A DNA stretch of 64,000 nucleotides. Origin: Bacteroidales bacterium (lineage in GTDB: Bacteria; Bacteroidota; Bacteroidia; Bacteroidales; F082). The notes beneath the pieces are model-generated. The model was not told where the DNA came from. It saw only the letters and a list, made by a program, of their open reading frames with translations, and did not search any database. This document shows, in pieces, positions 51,787 to 60,692 of this stretch (positions are counted from its first letter, which is position 1; every line of letters begins with the position of its first letter). Both the position numbers and the translations under genes were made by a program. The stretch lies in NCBI GenBank assembly GCA_019454985.1, contig JACFNF010000008.1:1-64000 (forward strand). The letters are read 5' to 3'.

Positions 51787-51807
51787 ACAGATAAGGATTC
51801 AACAATT

Positions 51808-51842
51808 AGAGGCTGTGTTTTTGCGACAGCCTCTCTTTTTTA
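51808..51842 (+). terminator. Intrinsic terminator closing the Fe-S module
   Basis: A 9-bp stem (agaggctgt 51808-51816 with acagcctct 51826-51834) with a 9-nt loop is followed by a T-run. It ends the transcript that starts at 46.6 kb. Confidence 0.85.
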
Positions 51843-51932
51843 ACGGCTTTGGCATTCAACGGTCATCAACCTTATTCCGCTATACAATTACGTTGATTGC
51901 CAAAGCAGATTTTTTCCATCTCTTAAGAATTT

Positions 51933-54095
51933 TTACCTCACTATGGTCATTTCGTCAACCAAGTGGCGGGCGCCTGCAAATTTATCCATGATAAACAGCA
52001 CATACCGGATATCAACGGTAATATTGCGGCTCATTTGCGGGTCGTACATCAGGTCGCTCATTGTTCCTTCCCAGCATCGGTCGAAGTTCAGGCCTACCAT
52101 CTGTCCATCCGCGTTAAGCACCGGGCTCCCGGAGTTCCCGCCCGTGGTATGGTTGGAGGCGGCAAAAGCTACCCTCAGCTCGCCGGAAGCATCGGCATAC
52201 TCGCCAAAATCATGCTGTTGATAAAGCTCTTTCAGTTTCGGCTCAACCACATAGTCGTAAACCAAAGGGTTTTCCTTCTCCATAATTCCTTTCAATGAGG
52301 TATAATATTCATAATAAACGGCATCAGCAGGGCTGAATCCTTCCACCTTTCCGTAAGCCACCCGAAGCGTGAAATTGGCATCGGGATAGAATCTTTTTTC
52401 GGGATTCATCTCCATCTGGGCCTGCATATACAGGCGTTGAAGGCTGTCGTTGGATGCTGTGAGCGCCTGCATAGGTTTACGAACCTGTGTTTCATAGAAG
52501 TTTGCCAGACTTACATAATATTGATAAGCCGGGTCTTTGGTCAACGATTTGATCTTTTTTGGATTTGCTTCTTCAAGCAAGGATTTGATTTTTTCCGGTG
52601 AAAGAAAAACGCTTTTTCCGAAAAGATAATCGCTCCATTTTTTTACATCGCCTTTGAATTTCTGTTGAACTTCATTTACAAAATCGGGTCTGAAATTTTC
52701 AGGCTGTTGATCAAGATAAATCAGCATCAACGCATTGGCCACCTCATAATCAATCGGTTGATAATAATCTTTGAAAAAAGCCGCTGTTGCAGACTGTAGT
52801 TTTTCGGCAAACTCCTTTATCTTTTTTGTGTCTTGTGCAGCTTTGTTTGCTTCGTCCACCATTGGTCTAAACTGCGAGGCGAAGCGGATCAATTCAATGC
52901 CGAGACCACATTCAGTAATATAATCGGCCGCGAGGGTATATTTCTCAATCTCTTTATAGTTTGTTTTAAAAGCATTGAGCAAACCGGCATATTTTTCACG
53001 GGTTTCGGCATTCGATTCAGCCCATTTTTCAAACCGGGCTTCAAAATCCTGCTTGCGTCCGACACCATCGAGGCGGCGAATACCTTTGCTTTCGCCAATC
53101 ATTTTTTTCCAACCATTGGCCACTCCGGCATCTTTGTCAGCATATTGAATGCGAACACGTGAATCGTTGGCTGAATATTTTTTAAAAATAGCCAACCGGG
53201 TTTCTCTGAGTTTAATTTTTTGTGGGTTTGATGCCTCTGCAATCAACCGTATGGCGTCAGAAGGCAGGTATTCATTTGTTCGGGCCGGATATCCAAAAAC
53301 AAAGGTGAAATCGCCTTCAGTAACACCTTTGAGTGAAACGGGCAAATGATATGCAGGCTTATAGGGTACGTTATCCGGGTGATATTCAGCCGGTTTCCCA
53401 TCTTTTCCAACATAGATTCTAAAGACCGAAAAGTCACCCGTATGGCGCGGCCACATCCAGTTGTCGGTATCGCCGCCAAATTTTCCGATATTCGACGGTG
53501 GCGCTCCCACGAGACGGATGTCTTTGAAAATCTGGTTAAAAATCATAAAATATTGGTTTCCATGATAGAATGCCCTGACGCTCACATCAAGGTCTGTTTC
53601 TTTTTTTGCCAGGTCAACCAATATTTTGATGTTTTCGGCAATCTTGGCTGCACGTTGAGCCTCGGTCAGGCCTGGATCGAGACCGCCAAGTACCGCCTGA
53701 GTTACATCTTCCATCTTCACCAACATAGTTACCGTGAGACCCGGATTGGGCAGTTCTTCAGCGCGGTTCATCGCCCAAAAACCATTTGTGAGATAGTCGT
53801 GTTCGACGCTGCTGTGTTTTTGTATCTGTCCGAAGCCACAATGATGATTGGTGAGCAACAATCCCTGGTCAGATACAATTTCGCCAGTGCAGCCGCGACC
53901 AAACAACACGATGGCATCTTTCAGGCTGCTGTGATTCAGTGAATAGATATCATCAGCAGTGATGCGCATACCCATTGCCTGCATCTCTTTTTCATTCAAT
54001 TGTTTAAGCAACATGGGAATCCACATCCCTTCGCCGGCAAACAGCCGTCCGAACAAACCCAGTCCAATGAGGGCCATGAGGATCAATCGTTTCAT
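51933..54095 (-). CDS. S46 dipeptidyl-peptidase, DPP11-like
   Basis: A 720-residue exported serine peptidase (signal near LFAGEG) starting at ATG 54095. Catalytic His lies in TNHHCGFG, Asp in GGDTDNWMWP and Ser in GGNSGSPVLN. Counting 18 residues past that Ser reaches an Arg (FDR), the residue that makes DPP11 specific for Asp/Glu at P1, where DPP7 has Gly. It would release acidic dipeptides from peptides, a typical Bacteroidota amino-acid acquisition step. Specificity is inferred from that one residue. Confidence 0.92.
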   Translation of the reverse strand: MKRLILMALIGLGLFGRLFAGEGMWIPMLLKQLNEKEMQAMGMRITADDIYSLNHSSLKDAIVLFGRGCTGEIVSDQGLLLTNHHCGFGQIQKHSSVEHDYLTNGFWAMNRAEELPNPGLTVTMLVKMEDVTQAVLGGLDPGLTEAQRAAKIAENIKILVDLAKKETDLDVSVRAFYHGNQYFMIFNQIFKDIRLVGAPPSNIGKFGGDTDNWMWPRHTGDFSVFRIYVGKDGKPAEYHPDNVPYKPAYHLPVSLKGVTEGDFTFVFGYPARTNEYLPSDAIRLIAEASNPQKIKLRETRLAIFKKYSANDSRVRIQYADKDAGVANGWKKMIGESKGIRRLDGVGRKQDFEARFEKWAESNAETREKYAGLLNAFKTNYKEIEKYTLAADYITECGLGIELIRFASQFRPMVDEANKAAQDTKKIKEFAEKLQSATAAFFKDYYQPIDYEVANALMLIYLDQQPENFRPDFVNEVQQKFKGDVKKWSDYLFGKSVFLSPEKIKSLLEEANPKKIKSLTKDPAYQYYVSLANFYETQVRKPMQALTASNDSLQRLYMQAQMEMNPEKRFYPDANFTLRVAYGKVEGFSPADAVYYEYYTSLKGIMEKENPLVYDYVVEPKLKELYQQHDFGEYADASGELRVAFAASNHTTGGNSGSPVLNADGQMVGLNFDRCWEGTMSDLMYDPQMSRNITVDIRYVLFIMDKFAGARHLVDEMTIVR

Positions 54096-54162
54096 AGCAT
54101 AAAATTTGGAGGTAAATATAAGTATTTGGCCAACACATGCCACATATCAACCGGATTAAGGA

Positions 54163-54783
54163 TTATTCGGGTCGGCCAATGGCATCAATCCCCGTTTCGA
54201 TGGCACTTTCCCAGTCAATCATCGCATTGATGAGTTTAAAACTCTTGAATTCCCGCAAATCGGCCGGAACAATATTGCGAGTGTGAATCACTCCCTGATG
54301 AAGCAAAAAACCGCGTTGTATTCCCCTTAGCAATGGGTTTTCAGGGGTAAACCATCTTTTACCATCGGAAAAAACAATGTTACAGAAATGAGTATCCGTC
54401 ACCAGCCCATCATTTACAATCAGCACATCGTCTTTATCTTCGCGACGGTTAAACAGTTCTTGCAGCCGGCTCCGGTCGTTGTATTTATACCGGTAATCGA
54501 GCCCGGAGGTGAAAACCATTTTTAAGGAAGTTATTTTTTTCGGTTCGTAGGCCTGAAACATCGGACGATCGGGAAATTCACCGTACGACAGACGGCATTT
54601 GAAAAGTCCTGCGTCAGCAGGCGAAAATTGCCGAAGCCATTCTTCTGAAACCATCAGCCGTTCGTGCCCATAAAAATGTTTGAGGGTTTCTCTCATACGC
54701 TTAAAATGGGCATTTAAATGAAAGAACCGTCCGTTATTGAATTTGATGCTCTCAAAAAAAGGGAACTCGTTCAGGCTTGTCAT
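54163..54783 (-). CDS. pabC: Aminodeoxychorismate lyase-like class IV aminotransferase
   Basis: A 206-residue fold-type IV PLP protein, short for the family. The Lys, Tyr and Thr-rich PLP contacts are in the segments FKCRLSYGEFPDRP, DDVLIVNDGLVTDTHFCNIVF and TPLLRGIQRG-like NPLLRGIQRGFLL. With pabB directly upstream (23 nt) it most likely converts aminodeoxychorismate to p-aminobenzoate. Confidence 0.87.
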   Translation of the reverse strand: MTSLNEFPFFESIKFNNGRFFHLNAHFKRMRETLKHFYGHERLMVSEEWLRQFSPADAGLFKCRLSYGEFPDRPMFQAYEPKKITSLKMVFTSGLDYRYKYNDRSRLQELFNRREDKDDVLIVNDGLVTDTHFCNIVFSDGKRWFTPENPLLRGIQRGFLLHQGVIHTRNIVPADLREFKSFKLINAMIDWESAIETGIDAIGRPE

Positions 54784-54806
54784 GATTTTTGTCCTTCTGC
54801 AGTTGA

Positions 54807-55787
54807 TTAACGAAATGGCAGTGCCACTTTAGCAAGGAGTTCGTTGTATTCGCGCTGCACGGTGCTATTGACGGTGATGCCTCCACCGGCTTTAAACACC
54901 AACCCATCGTTTTGTTTTTCGATGAAACGAATCATTACGCCACTTTCGAGTTTTTGACCGTCGAAGCGGCCGAAGATGCCGGTGTAATAACCTCTGCGGT
55001 AGCCTTCCCAGCGTCGGATGATTTCCACCGATGCAGCCTTGGGTGCACCGGCAATGGAGCCGGCAGGCAACAGGGCAACGACGGCTGATCCTAGCCGTCC
55101 GACATAGCCTGCGCGGAGGGTTCCGCTGATGTGGGAGCTGGTTTGGAGCAGGCTTCCTCTCAGGGTTTCGATGGTTTCGACATACCTGAACCTTTCTGTT
55201 CTGACATTTTTTGCCACTTTTCTCAGGTCGTGGCTGAGCAGTTCAACGCTCGAATGGTGTTCGGCAAGCTCTTTGGAATCGTTCAAAAGACGTGTTGTGG
55301 CATCGGGAAGCGTAGCATCGAGGGTTCCTTTCATGGGGAAAGTATGAATTTTACCTGCTTCGATACATACAAATGGTTCGGGCGAAAAAACCACAAAACG
55401 TTCGTCGAACCAGAGTTTAATGCGTGCCTTGCTACGCAAAAAAATCTCATATAAGCTCAGATTTGTATGAACCTCAACCGGCTGGGTGAGATTGATCAGG
55501 CACGATTCGCCCTTTTTTAAATGCGCCATCACCCCGTCGAAACGGATTTGATAGTCGTCAAAGGCTGGCGGACGACATTCAAACACAACCTGCTCTTTCG
55601 AGGGGAAAACCATTGGAGGCAGATTGCTTTTGCCTTCTATTTCGTACAAAATCTGCTTCGGATCAAGCTCATCAAGGGGGACAACGAGAGGCTGTTCCAT
55701 CTCATAATCAATCAAAAACAGGAATGGACGACCTTCACGGCCCATCGCATTCATCTGCCGAACACATTGTCTTGTTTCTTTGTTCAT
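54807..55787 (-). CDS. pabB: Aminodeoxychorismate synthase component I
   Basis: A 326-residue chorismate-binding enzyme (start 55787), with FLFLIDYEM near the start, the GSIAGAPKAASVEIIRRWEG catalytic region in two parts, and YYTGIFGRFDG. It makes 4-amino-4-deoxychorismate with glutamine amidotransferase PabA, which is not encoded next to it. The short length without a large N-terminal domain is usual in Bacteroidota. A -7 octamer sits almost on the ATG. Confidence 0.9.
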   Translation of the reverse strand: MNKETRQCVRQMNAMGREGRPFLFLIDYEMEQPLVVPLDELDPKQILYEIEGKSNLPPMVFPSKEQVVFECRPPAFDDYQIRFDGVMAHLKKGESCLINLTQPVEVHTNLSLYEIFLRSKARIKLWFDERFVVFSPEPFVCIEAGKIHTFPMKGTLDATLPDATTRLLNDSKELAEHHSSVELLSHDLRKVAKNVRTERFRYVETIETLRGSLLQTSSHISGTLRAGYVGRLGSAVVALLPAGSIAGAPKAASVEIIRRWEGYRRGYYTGIFGRFDGQKLESGVMIRFIEKQNDGLVFKAGGGITVNSTVQREYNELLAKVALPFR

Positions 55788-55791
55788 CCGG

Positions 55792-55799
55792 CAAAAATA
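55792..55799 (-). promoter_or_regulatory. -7 box TATTTTTG at the pabB start
   Basis: A perfect TAnnTTTG octamer on the minus strand only 4 nt from the ATG at 55787, which would make the transcript leaderless if real. It may be coincidental. Confidence 0.35.
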
Positions 55800-55872
55800 G
55801 ATTTTCCGGCTTTTATGTCCGAATCCGATTACAATTTTTGAATTACTTTTGTTTCCCTTAATCAAAAAACCC

Positions 55873-57153
55873 ATGCAAAAATATTTACTGTTTGTGGGTT
55901 TGCTGCTTGCACAGTTTGGTTTAAAAGCTTCCGACACCCTCACGGTGATGCAGTACAACCTCTTATATTATGGCGAGATTACTTCGTTTTGCAACAATAA
56001 CAACAACAGTTTATCCATGAAAGACCCGCACCTGCGGACGGTGCTGGATTTTGTGAAACCCGATATTTTTACCGTAAACGAGATGTCGGCCAACGAAGCC
56101 ATTCATCAACATTTGTTAGACAACAATCTGAATATCAATTTTGTAGATTATTATAAGCGGGCCGCCTCAAGCAATACAGCCGGCTCCAACATTGTGAATC
56201 AGTTGTTCTACGATTCGCGAAAACTCCAGCTCAAGAAACAATATACAGCCCAAAACTATGTGCGCGATGTGGATGTTTACGAGCTCTATTACAAATCGAA
56301 CGATCTGGCCTATGGCGATACGGCTTTTATTGTTTGCGTAGTGGCGCACCTCAAGGCAGGAAGCAGTTCGGGCGATGCCAACTCACGTAAAATCATGGCC
56401 GAAAACACACTTCGTTTTTTAGAGACCCGCTTTGCCAATTCCAATGTGCTGATGATGGGCGACTTCAATTTGTATAACGGCCAGGAAAGCGCCTTTCAGA
56501 CCCTGCTCAATTATCCCAATCCGGCAGTTCGTTTCCTCGATCCTATCGGTCAAATCGGCAACTGGTCGAACAATTCGTTTTATGCCGGAATTCACACCCA
56601 ATCCACCAATACTCAAAGCAATTGTAAGTCAGGTGGAGGTCTCGATGACCGCTTCGATTTCATCCTTATTTCCGATGAAGTCCGTTTTGGGACGGCTCAG
56701 GTGCGCTACGTTCAGGAATCGTATAAAGCGGTTGGCCAGGATGGACACCGTTTTAACGGAACCGTAAATCAGGCGCCGCAAAACACCTCGGTACCGCAGA
56801 ATGTGGCCGATGCACTTTATCACTTTTCTGATCATTTACCCGTTACACTCAAGTTGAGCGTTGACAAAGTTCTGGATATCCACGAAAACCAAATCCATCC
56901 TTTGCTGGCTTCGGTACAGCCTAATCCGGTAAAAAGCACTGCCCTTGTGGACTTCTATATGCCTTCGACGGGGAAACTTCATTACCGTTTAATGGATCTT
57001 AGCGGGAGGTTGCTCCTTCAGGAAGAAGTTTCTTTCGATGGCGGGCATCAGAGCCTGAACCTCGACTTTTCGTCATATCCGTCCGGGCTTTATATCCTCA
57101 ACCTTTCGGATGGTATCAATCGTTTTGAAAATCTGAAAATCGTCCGGCAATAA
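55873..57153 (+). CDS. Exported endonuclease/exonuclease/phosphatase-fold protein with T9SS sorting domain
   Basis: A 426-residue protein starting at ATG 55873, signal cleaved near LKAS. The EEP fold is shown by MQYNLLYYG, FTVNEMS, GDFNLYN and the SDHLPVTL end. After a linker, the C-terminal domain (about 345-426) has SVQPNPVKS and YPSGLYILNL, the type A sorting signal of the type IX secretion system. It is therefore a secreted phosphodiesterase or nuclease, perhaps to obtain phosphate or degrade extracellular DNA. Confidence 0.9.
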   Translation: MQKYLLFVGLLLAQFGLKASDTLTVMQYNLLYYGEITSFCNNNNNSLSMKDPHLRTVLDFVKPDIFTVNEMSANEAIHQHLLDNNLNINFVDYYKRAASSNTAGSNIVNQLFYDSRKLQLKKQYTAQNYVRDVDVYELYYKSNDLAYGDTAFIVCVVAHLKAGSSSGDANSRKIMAENTLRFLETRFANSNVLMMGDFNLYNGQESAFQTLLNYPNPAVRFLDPIGQIGNWSNNSFYAGIHTQSTNTQSNCKSGGGLDDRFDFILISDEVRFGTAQVRYVQESYKAVGQDGHRFNGTVNQAPQNTSVPQNVADALYHFSDHLPVTLKLSVDKVLDIHENQIHPLLASVQPNPVKSTALVDFYMPSTGKLHYRLMDLSGRLLLQEEVSFDGGHQSLNLDFSSYPSGLYILNLSDGINRFENLKIVRQ

Positions 57154-57166
57154 CCACAGGTGTTTT

Positions 57167-58108
57167 TCATCGCCAGGCTACCAACTCTCCCCGTGTGGCA
57201 TTGCGCATTTGAGGCGGAACCGATTGAATGATGGTTTCGGCCAATCGTTGCAAGAGATTATATTTCACGTAGTTGCGTGAGTAACAAAGGCTAACCTGGC
57301 GCACAGGTGTTTTATCCGAAAATTTCAAAACACGTCGGGGTTGCTCATTGATCAATTCAGCAGCAGCCAACTCGGGAATGATCGTAAAGCCTCCCTCGCG
57401 CCGGATGATGCGCATCAGCGTTTCGAGCGATCCGCCTTCGAGTTCAAAAGGGAGTTCCTGACGCTGGCCTGGCGAAACAGAACATAGATTAATCACCTGA
57501 TTACGAAAACAATGCCCATCGCTGAGCAGCCAGATGTCGGGCTGATTCAGGTCGGCCACTTCCACACGGCCATGTTGCAGAAAAGGATGATGTGCGTGCG
57601 CATACACCAACATCTCTTCGTAAAACAACGGTTGTTCGATGATACCGGCTTCGCCATATGGGGTGACGAAAATACCCGCATCCAACTGATCGGTACGCAG
57701 ACGCTCGGCAATATTTTCCGTAATCAGCTCTTCGATTGTCAGGGTGACGGCCGGAAAACGCTTTTTGAACAAACCGGCAAAAAGCGGTAAAAGATATGGC
57801 CCCAAAGTAGGGATGATACCAATGCGCAATTGCCCGCTCAAATCGCCCTGATGCAGCTTGATCAACTCATCGAGGCGTCCGGCTTCGGCAAGCACCCGCC
57901 GCGCTTGCTCGATGATCTGACGGCCAATATCGGTAGGCACAACAGGCTGTTTGGTGCGGTCGAAAATTCGAACATTAAGAAAATCTTCCAATTTTCTGAT
58001 TTGCATACTCAAAGTGGGCTGAGTGACAAAGCATTTCTCTGCAGCCCGTGCAAAATGGCGATATGTATCCACAGCAACAATGTATTCCAATTGTATTAAG
58101 GTGAACAT
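57167..58108 (-). CDS. oxyR: Hydrogen-peroxide-sensing LysR regulator OxyR
   Basis: A 313-residue LysR-family regulator: N-terminal wHTH (FARAAEKCFVTQPTLSMQI in two parts, 19-37) and a substrate-like domain. Redox cysteines Cys200 and Cys209 lie in SDGHCFRNQVINLC, with the 9-residue spacing of OxyR. H2O2 forms the disulfide. It is divergent from a peroxiredoxin gene and shares a 126-bp intergenic region with palindromic AT-rich sites, the expected operon pair. Confidence 0.96.
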   Translation of the reverse strand: MFTLIQLEYIVAVDTYRHFARAAEKCFVTQPTLSMQIRKLEDFLNVRIFDRTKQPVVPTDIGRQIIEQARRVLAEAGRLDELIKLHQGDLSGQLRIGIIPTLGPYLLPLFAGLFKKRFPAVTLTIEELITENIAERLRTDQLDAGIFVTPYGEAGIIEQPLFYEEMLVYAHAHHPFLQHGRVEVADLNQPDIWLLSDGHCFRNQVINLCSVSPGQRQELPFELEGGSLETLMRIIRREGGFTIIPELAAAELINEQPRRVLKFSDKTPVRQVSLCYSRNYVKYNLLQRLAETIIQSVPPQMRNATRGELVAWR

Positions 58109-58125
58109 AGTTTGAATTTTTGATG

Positions 58126-58133
58126 CAAATATA
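58126..58133 (-). promoter_or_regulatory. -7 box TATATTTG for oxyR
   Basis: A perfect TAnnTTTG octamer on the minus strand, 17 nt before the oxyR ATG; TTTAC lies near the -33 position. It overlaps the OxyR operator region, as in autoregulation. Confidence 0.6.
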
Positions 58134-58143
58134 GATTTTTTCG

Positions 58144-58180
58144 ATAATATTGTAAATATTATTGATTTGACAAATATTAT
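58144..58180. promoter_or_regulatory. Candidate OxyR operator
   Basis: ATAATATT (58144-58151) and AATATTAT (58155-58162) form a perfect dyad with a 3-bp spacer. A further AATATTAT half-site (58173-58180) follows 18 bp from the second. They lie between the divergent promoters of oxyR and the peroxiredoxin gene. The run is AT-rich, so part of the symmetry may be chance. Confidence 0.5.
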
Positions 58181-58197
58181 TGACTGCTCTACTTTTG
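58166..58197 (+). promoter_or_regulatory. Full-consensus promoter of the OxyR-controlled peroxiredoxin gene
   Basis: TTTG (58166-58169), exactly 20 bp, then TACTTTTG (58190-58197), both perfect, 37 nt before the ATG at 58235. Confidence 0.8.
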
Positions 58198-58234
58198 CAT
58201 CATCAAAATCACATTAAATCATAACGAACAAAAA

Positions 58235-58891
58235 ATGAACATTATGGAACAACAAGAAGTTTTTACCATGCCGCGTATTGGCGATATGGCTCCTGATTTC
58301 AAAGCAATGACCACACAGGGCATGATTCAGTTTTCGGAATACATCAAAGGAAGCTGGACGATTCTGTTTTCGCATCCTGCTGATTTCACGCCGGTTTGCA
58401 CCACCGAGATGTCGGGTTTTGCGATTCTCGAAGACAAGTTCAAAGCCATGGACACCAAACTCATTGGTTTGAGCATTGACAGTATCCACTCGCACATTGC
58501 CTGGGTTCACAACGTCAAAGAAAAGATGGGTATCCTGATGAAGTTCCCCATTATTGCCGATATTGACATGAAGGTGGCCAAACTGTATGGCATGTTGCAG
58601 CCGGGCGAAAGCGAAACGGCTGCTGTGCGTGCTGTTTTCTTCATTGACCCGGCCGGAAAAATCCGCCTGATCATGTATTATCCACTCAACGTGGGCCGCA
58701 ATATGGACGAAATTATCCGCTCGTTGCAGGCGCTTCAGGCAGCCGACAAGTACAAAGTAGCATTGCCGCTGAACTGGAAACCCGGCGAAATGGCCATTGT
58801 TCCACCGCCAAAAACCGTGGACGAGATGGAAGAACGCATCAAATCTGACTACGAAATGGTGGATTTCTATCTGGCAAAGAAAAAAATCTAA
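58235..58891 (+). CDS. Prx6-type 1-Cys peroxiredoxin
   Basis: A 218-residue peroxiredoxin with peroxidatic Cys55 in HPADFTPVCTTEM and no other Cys, so it is a true 1-Cys enzyme needing an external thiol. Compared with the 47970 paralogue it lacks the resolving cysteines. It reduces H2O2 or alkyl hydroperoxides. Divergent oxyR with a shared regulatory region indicates peroxide induction. Confidence 0.94.
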   Translation: MNIMEQQEVFTMPRIGDMAPDFKAMTTQGMIQFSEYIKGSWTILFSHPADFTPVCTTEMSGFAILEDKFKAMDTKLIGLSIDSIHSHIAWVHNVKEKMGILMKFPIIADIDMKVAKLYGMLQPGESETAAVRAVFFIDPAGKIRLIMYYPLNVGRNMDEIIRSLQALQAADKYKVALPLNWKPGEMAIVPPPKTVDEMEERIKSDYEMVDFYLAKKKI

Positions 58892-58913
58892 TTACCACAT
58901 AAAAAGTTAAGAG

Positions 58914-58941
58914 GCAGAGCCTACGGGTTCTGCTTTTTTAT
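58914..58941 (+). terminator. Intrinsic terminator after the 1-Cys peroxiredoxin
   Basis: An 8-bp stem with one G-T pair (gcagagcc 58914-58921 with ggttctgc 58926-58933) on a TACG tetraloop, followed by a T-run; it lies 23 nt past the stop. Confidence 0.8.
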
Positions 58942-58959
58942 TTTTTGGGGATTATTTTT

Positions 58960-59595
58960 TCAAGGGTTACGTCTCTCGTGCTCCGGTGTTTCGGGAATAA
59001 GTTGTTCGTACTTGCCCTCTCGCATAAGTTGTTGGTTGTAGGCGCGACGGTTGCGTTCGAGGCGCCGTTGCAAGCGCGCCATATCATTGAACAGGTCGTA
59101 AAGTGCCTGTATCGGCCCCTTGATGGTCATGGGCGACGGATCCATATAAAGCAGGATATCCCTCAATTCATCGTTGATACTTGAGAGATCAACCGGTTTA
59201 ATAGGTGTCATGTGGACAAAAACATGCTTAAAAGTGGGCCAGTCGTAAAACGACTTCACCACCACCTCGGGCATGAGTATGGTATCGCGCCGAAGGAGAA
59301 CTTTCCAGGGCTGACCCACTTCATGATCCCATTGTCGGTAATGTCTGATGCTGCGTCCAAAGCCCACTGCACTCAGGTAAAGCGTATCCACCGGTTTTGC
59401 CCTGAGTACAAAACGACCCTGGGCATCGCTGATGGTTCCGCTTCGTGTCAAACGGCTGATAATGTGAACATTGGGTACAGGTATCAGGCTGTCGGCCGAC
59501 AGCACCTGACCTTCGATCCATATGCGATCGTCTTGTGCAAGCAGTCGTAAACCAGCCAAAAGAAAAACAACAAAAAGAAAAAGCCTGATTCGCAA
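58960..59595 (-). CDS. Carboxypeptidase-regulatory-like domain protein, exported
   Basis: A 211-residue exported protein (signal near LLAQ). An N-terminal CarboxypepD-reg-like beta sandwich (about 25-100, IEGQVLSADSLIPVPNVHI...GRFVLRAK) is followed by a helical C-terminal tail rich in Arg and Gln. Such domains often cap surface receptors or regulate sensors in Bacteroidota; here no TonB receptor is adjacent. Function unknown. Confidence 0.7.
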   Translation of the reverse strand: MRIRLFLFVVFLLAGLRLLAQDDRIWIEGQVLSADSLIPVPNVHIISRLTRSGTISDAQGRFVLRAKPVDTLYLSAVGFGRSIRHYRQWDHEVGQPWKVLLRRDTILMPEVVVKSFYDWPTFKHVFVHMTPIKPVDLSSINDELRDILLYMDPSPMTIKGPIQALYDLFNDMARLQRRLERNRRAYNQQLMREGKYEQLIPETPEHERRNP

Positions 59596-59612
59596 GTCCT
59601 ACGATTTAAAGG

Positions 59613-59620
59613 CGAAGTTA
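59613..59620 (-). promoter_or_regulatory. -7-like box TAACTTCG for the carboxypeptidase-regulatory-like gene
   Basis: The minus strand reads TAACTTCGCC near 59613-59620, one mismatch from TAnnTTTG, 17 nt before the ATG. The same TAACTTCGCC string appears for ftsX on the other strand. Confidence 0.4.
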
Positions 59621-59720
59621 AGGCGATCCTGTCAAATTCCGGTATCAAGCTTTTTAAAAAATGTTAACGTATTAACTATCAATACATTTAATTGTTGATC
59701 GGAGATACCTCATTTTTATA

Positions 59721-59728
59721 TAACTTCG
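59721..59728 (+). promoter_or_regulatory. -7-like box TAACTTCG for ftsX
   Basis: TAACTTCG is one mismatch from TAnnTTTG and 18 nt before the ATG at 59747; no strong -33 at the right distance. Confidence 0.4.
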
Positions 59729-59746
59729 CCTCGAAATTTCATCGGA

Positions 59747-60634
59747 ATGAAATATCCCAATCAGGATGATTTTACAAAAAAGCGGCTCACAGGCTCCTAT
59801 GTCAGCTCGGTGGTAAGCATAGCTTTAGTGCTTTTCACAATGGGTCTTTTTGGTGTGATTATTCTCAATGTGAACAAGCTGTCGGAATTAATCAAAGAAA
59901 ATATTGGTTTTGAGGTGATGATGAACGAGAACGCCCGCGAAGCCGGTATTCTTCAATTGCAAAAGATGCTTGATGCTCATCCGCAGGTGAAGTCCACCTA
60001 TTATATTAGCCGAGAAGAAGCTACCCAACGGCTTGCCCAGGATTTGGGTGAAGATTTTATTCAATGGCTGGGCAAAGACGAAAATCCGCTGTTACCCTCC
60101 ATCGAAGTAAAGTTCAGGGCGGCATGGGCCAATAGCGACAGTCTTGCCAGAATGGAACATCAGCTTATGCAAAATCCCGATGTGAAGGAGGTTTATTATC
60201 AAAAGTCGCTCATTGACAACATCAATCGCAACATCCGGCGCATCAGCATTATCCTGTTGGTTATCGTCACCCTTCTTGTGCTCATTTCGATGGCGCTGAT
60301 CAACAATACCATCCGACTGTCGGTCTATGCCAAAAGATTTCTTATCCGCAGCATGCAACTTGTGGGTGCTACTGAATCTTTCATCAAACGTCCATTTGTG
60401 CTTACCGGAATTTTACAGGGTATCATCGGGGCATTTTTGGCATTAATTTTACTAAGTGTGTTGATGTTTTTTGCCATGAACGCCATTCCTGAACTTGTTC
60501 AGTTGCAGGATTTGCGAGTACTCGGAATGCTCTCGGTACTCATTGTGCTTGTGGGCGCAACACTTACCGGAATTTCTACCCATTTTGCCCTGAGGAAATA
60601 TCTGCGAACCCGTACCGATAACCTGTTTATCTAA
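59747..60634 (+). CDS. ftsX: Cell division permease-like protein FtsX
   Basis: A 295-residue protein with four membrane helices (about 23-45, 165-186, 222-247, 262-281). The large extracytoplasmic domain between the first two has the FtsX-type core YYISREEATQRLAQDLGEDF. FtsX with FtsE activates septal peptidoglycan hydrolases. FtsE is not adjacent, which is common in Bacteroidota. Confidence 0.93.
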   Translation: MKYPNQDDFTKKRLTGSYVSSVVSIALVLFTMGLFGVIILNVNKLSELIKENIGFEVMMNENAREAGILQLQKMLDAHPQVKSTYYISREEATQRLAQDLGEDFIQWLGKDENPLLPSIEVKFRAAWANSDSLARMEHQLMQNPDVKEVYYQKSLIDNINRNIRRISIILLVIVTLLVLISMALINNTIRLSVYAKRFLIRSMQLVGATESFIKRPFVLTGILQGIIGAFLALILLSVLMFFAMNAIPELVQLQDLRVLGMLSVLIVLVGATLTGISTHFALRKYLRTRTDNLFI

Positions 60635-60692
60635 CATCGTGAAGTCAAAGCAGTTATATCTTTGTTTCCGCTAATTCAACATAAGATAGGTC

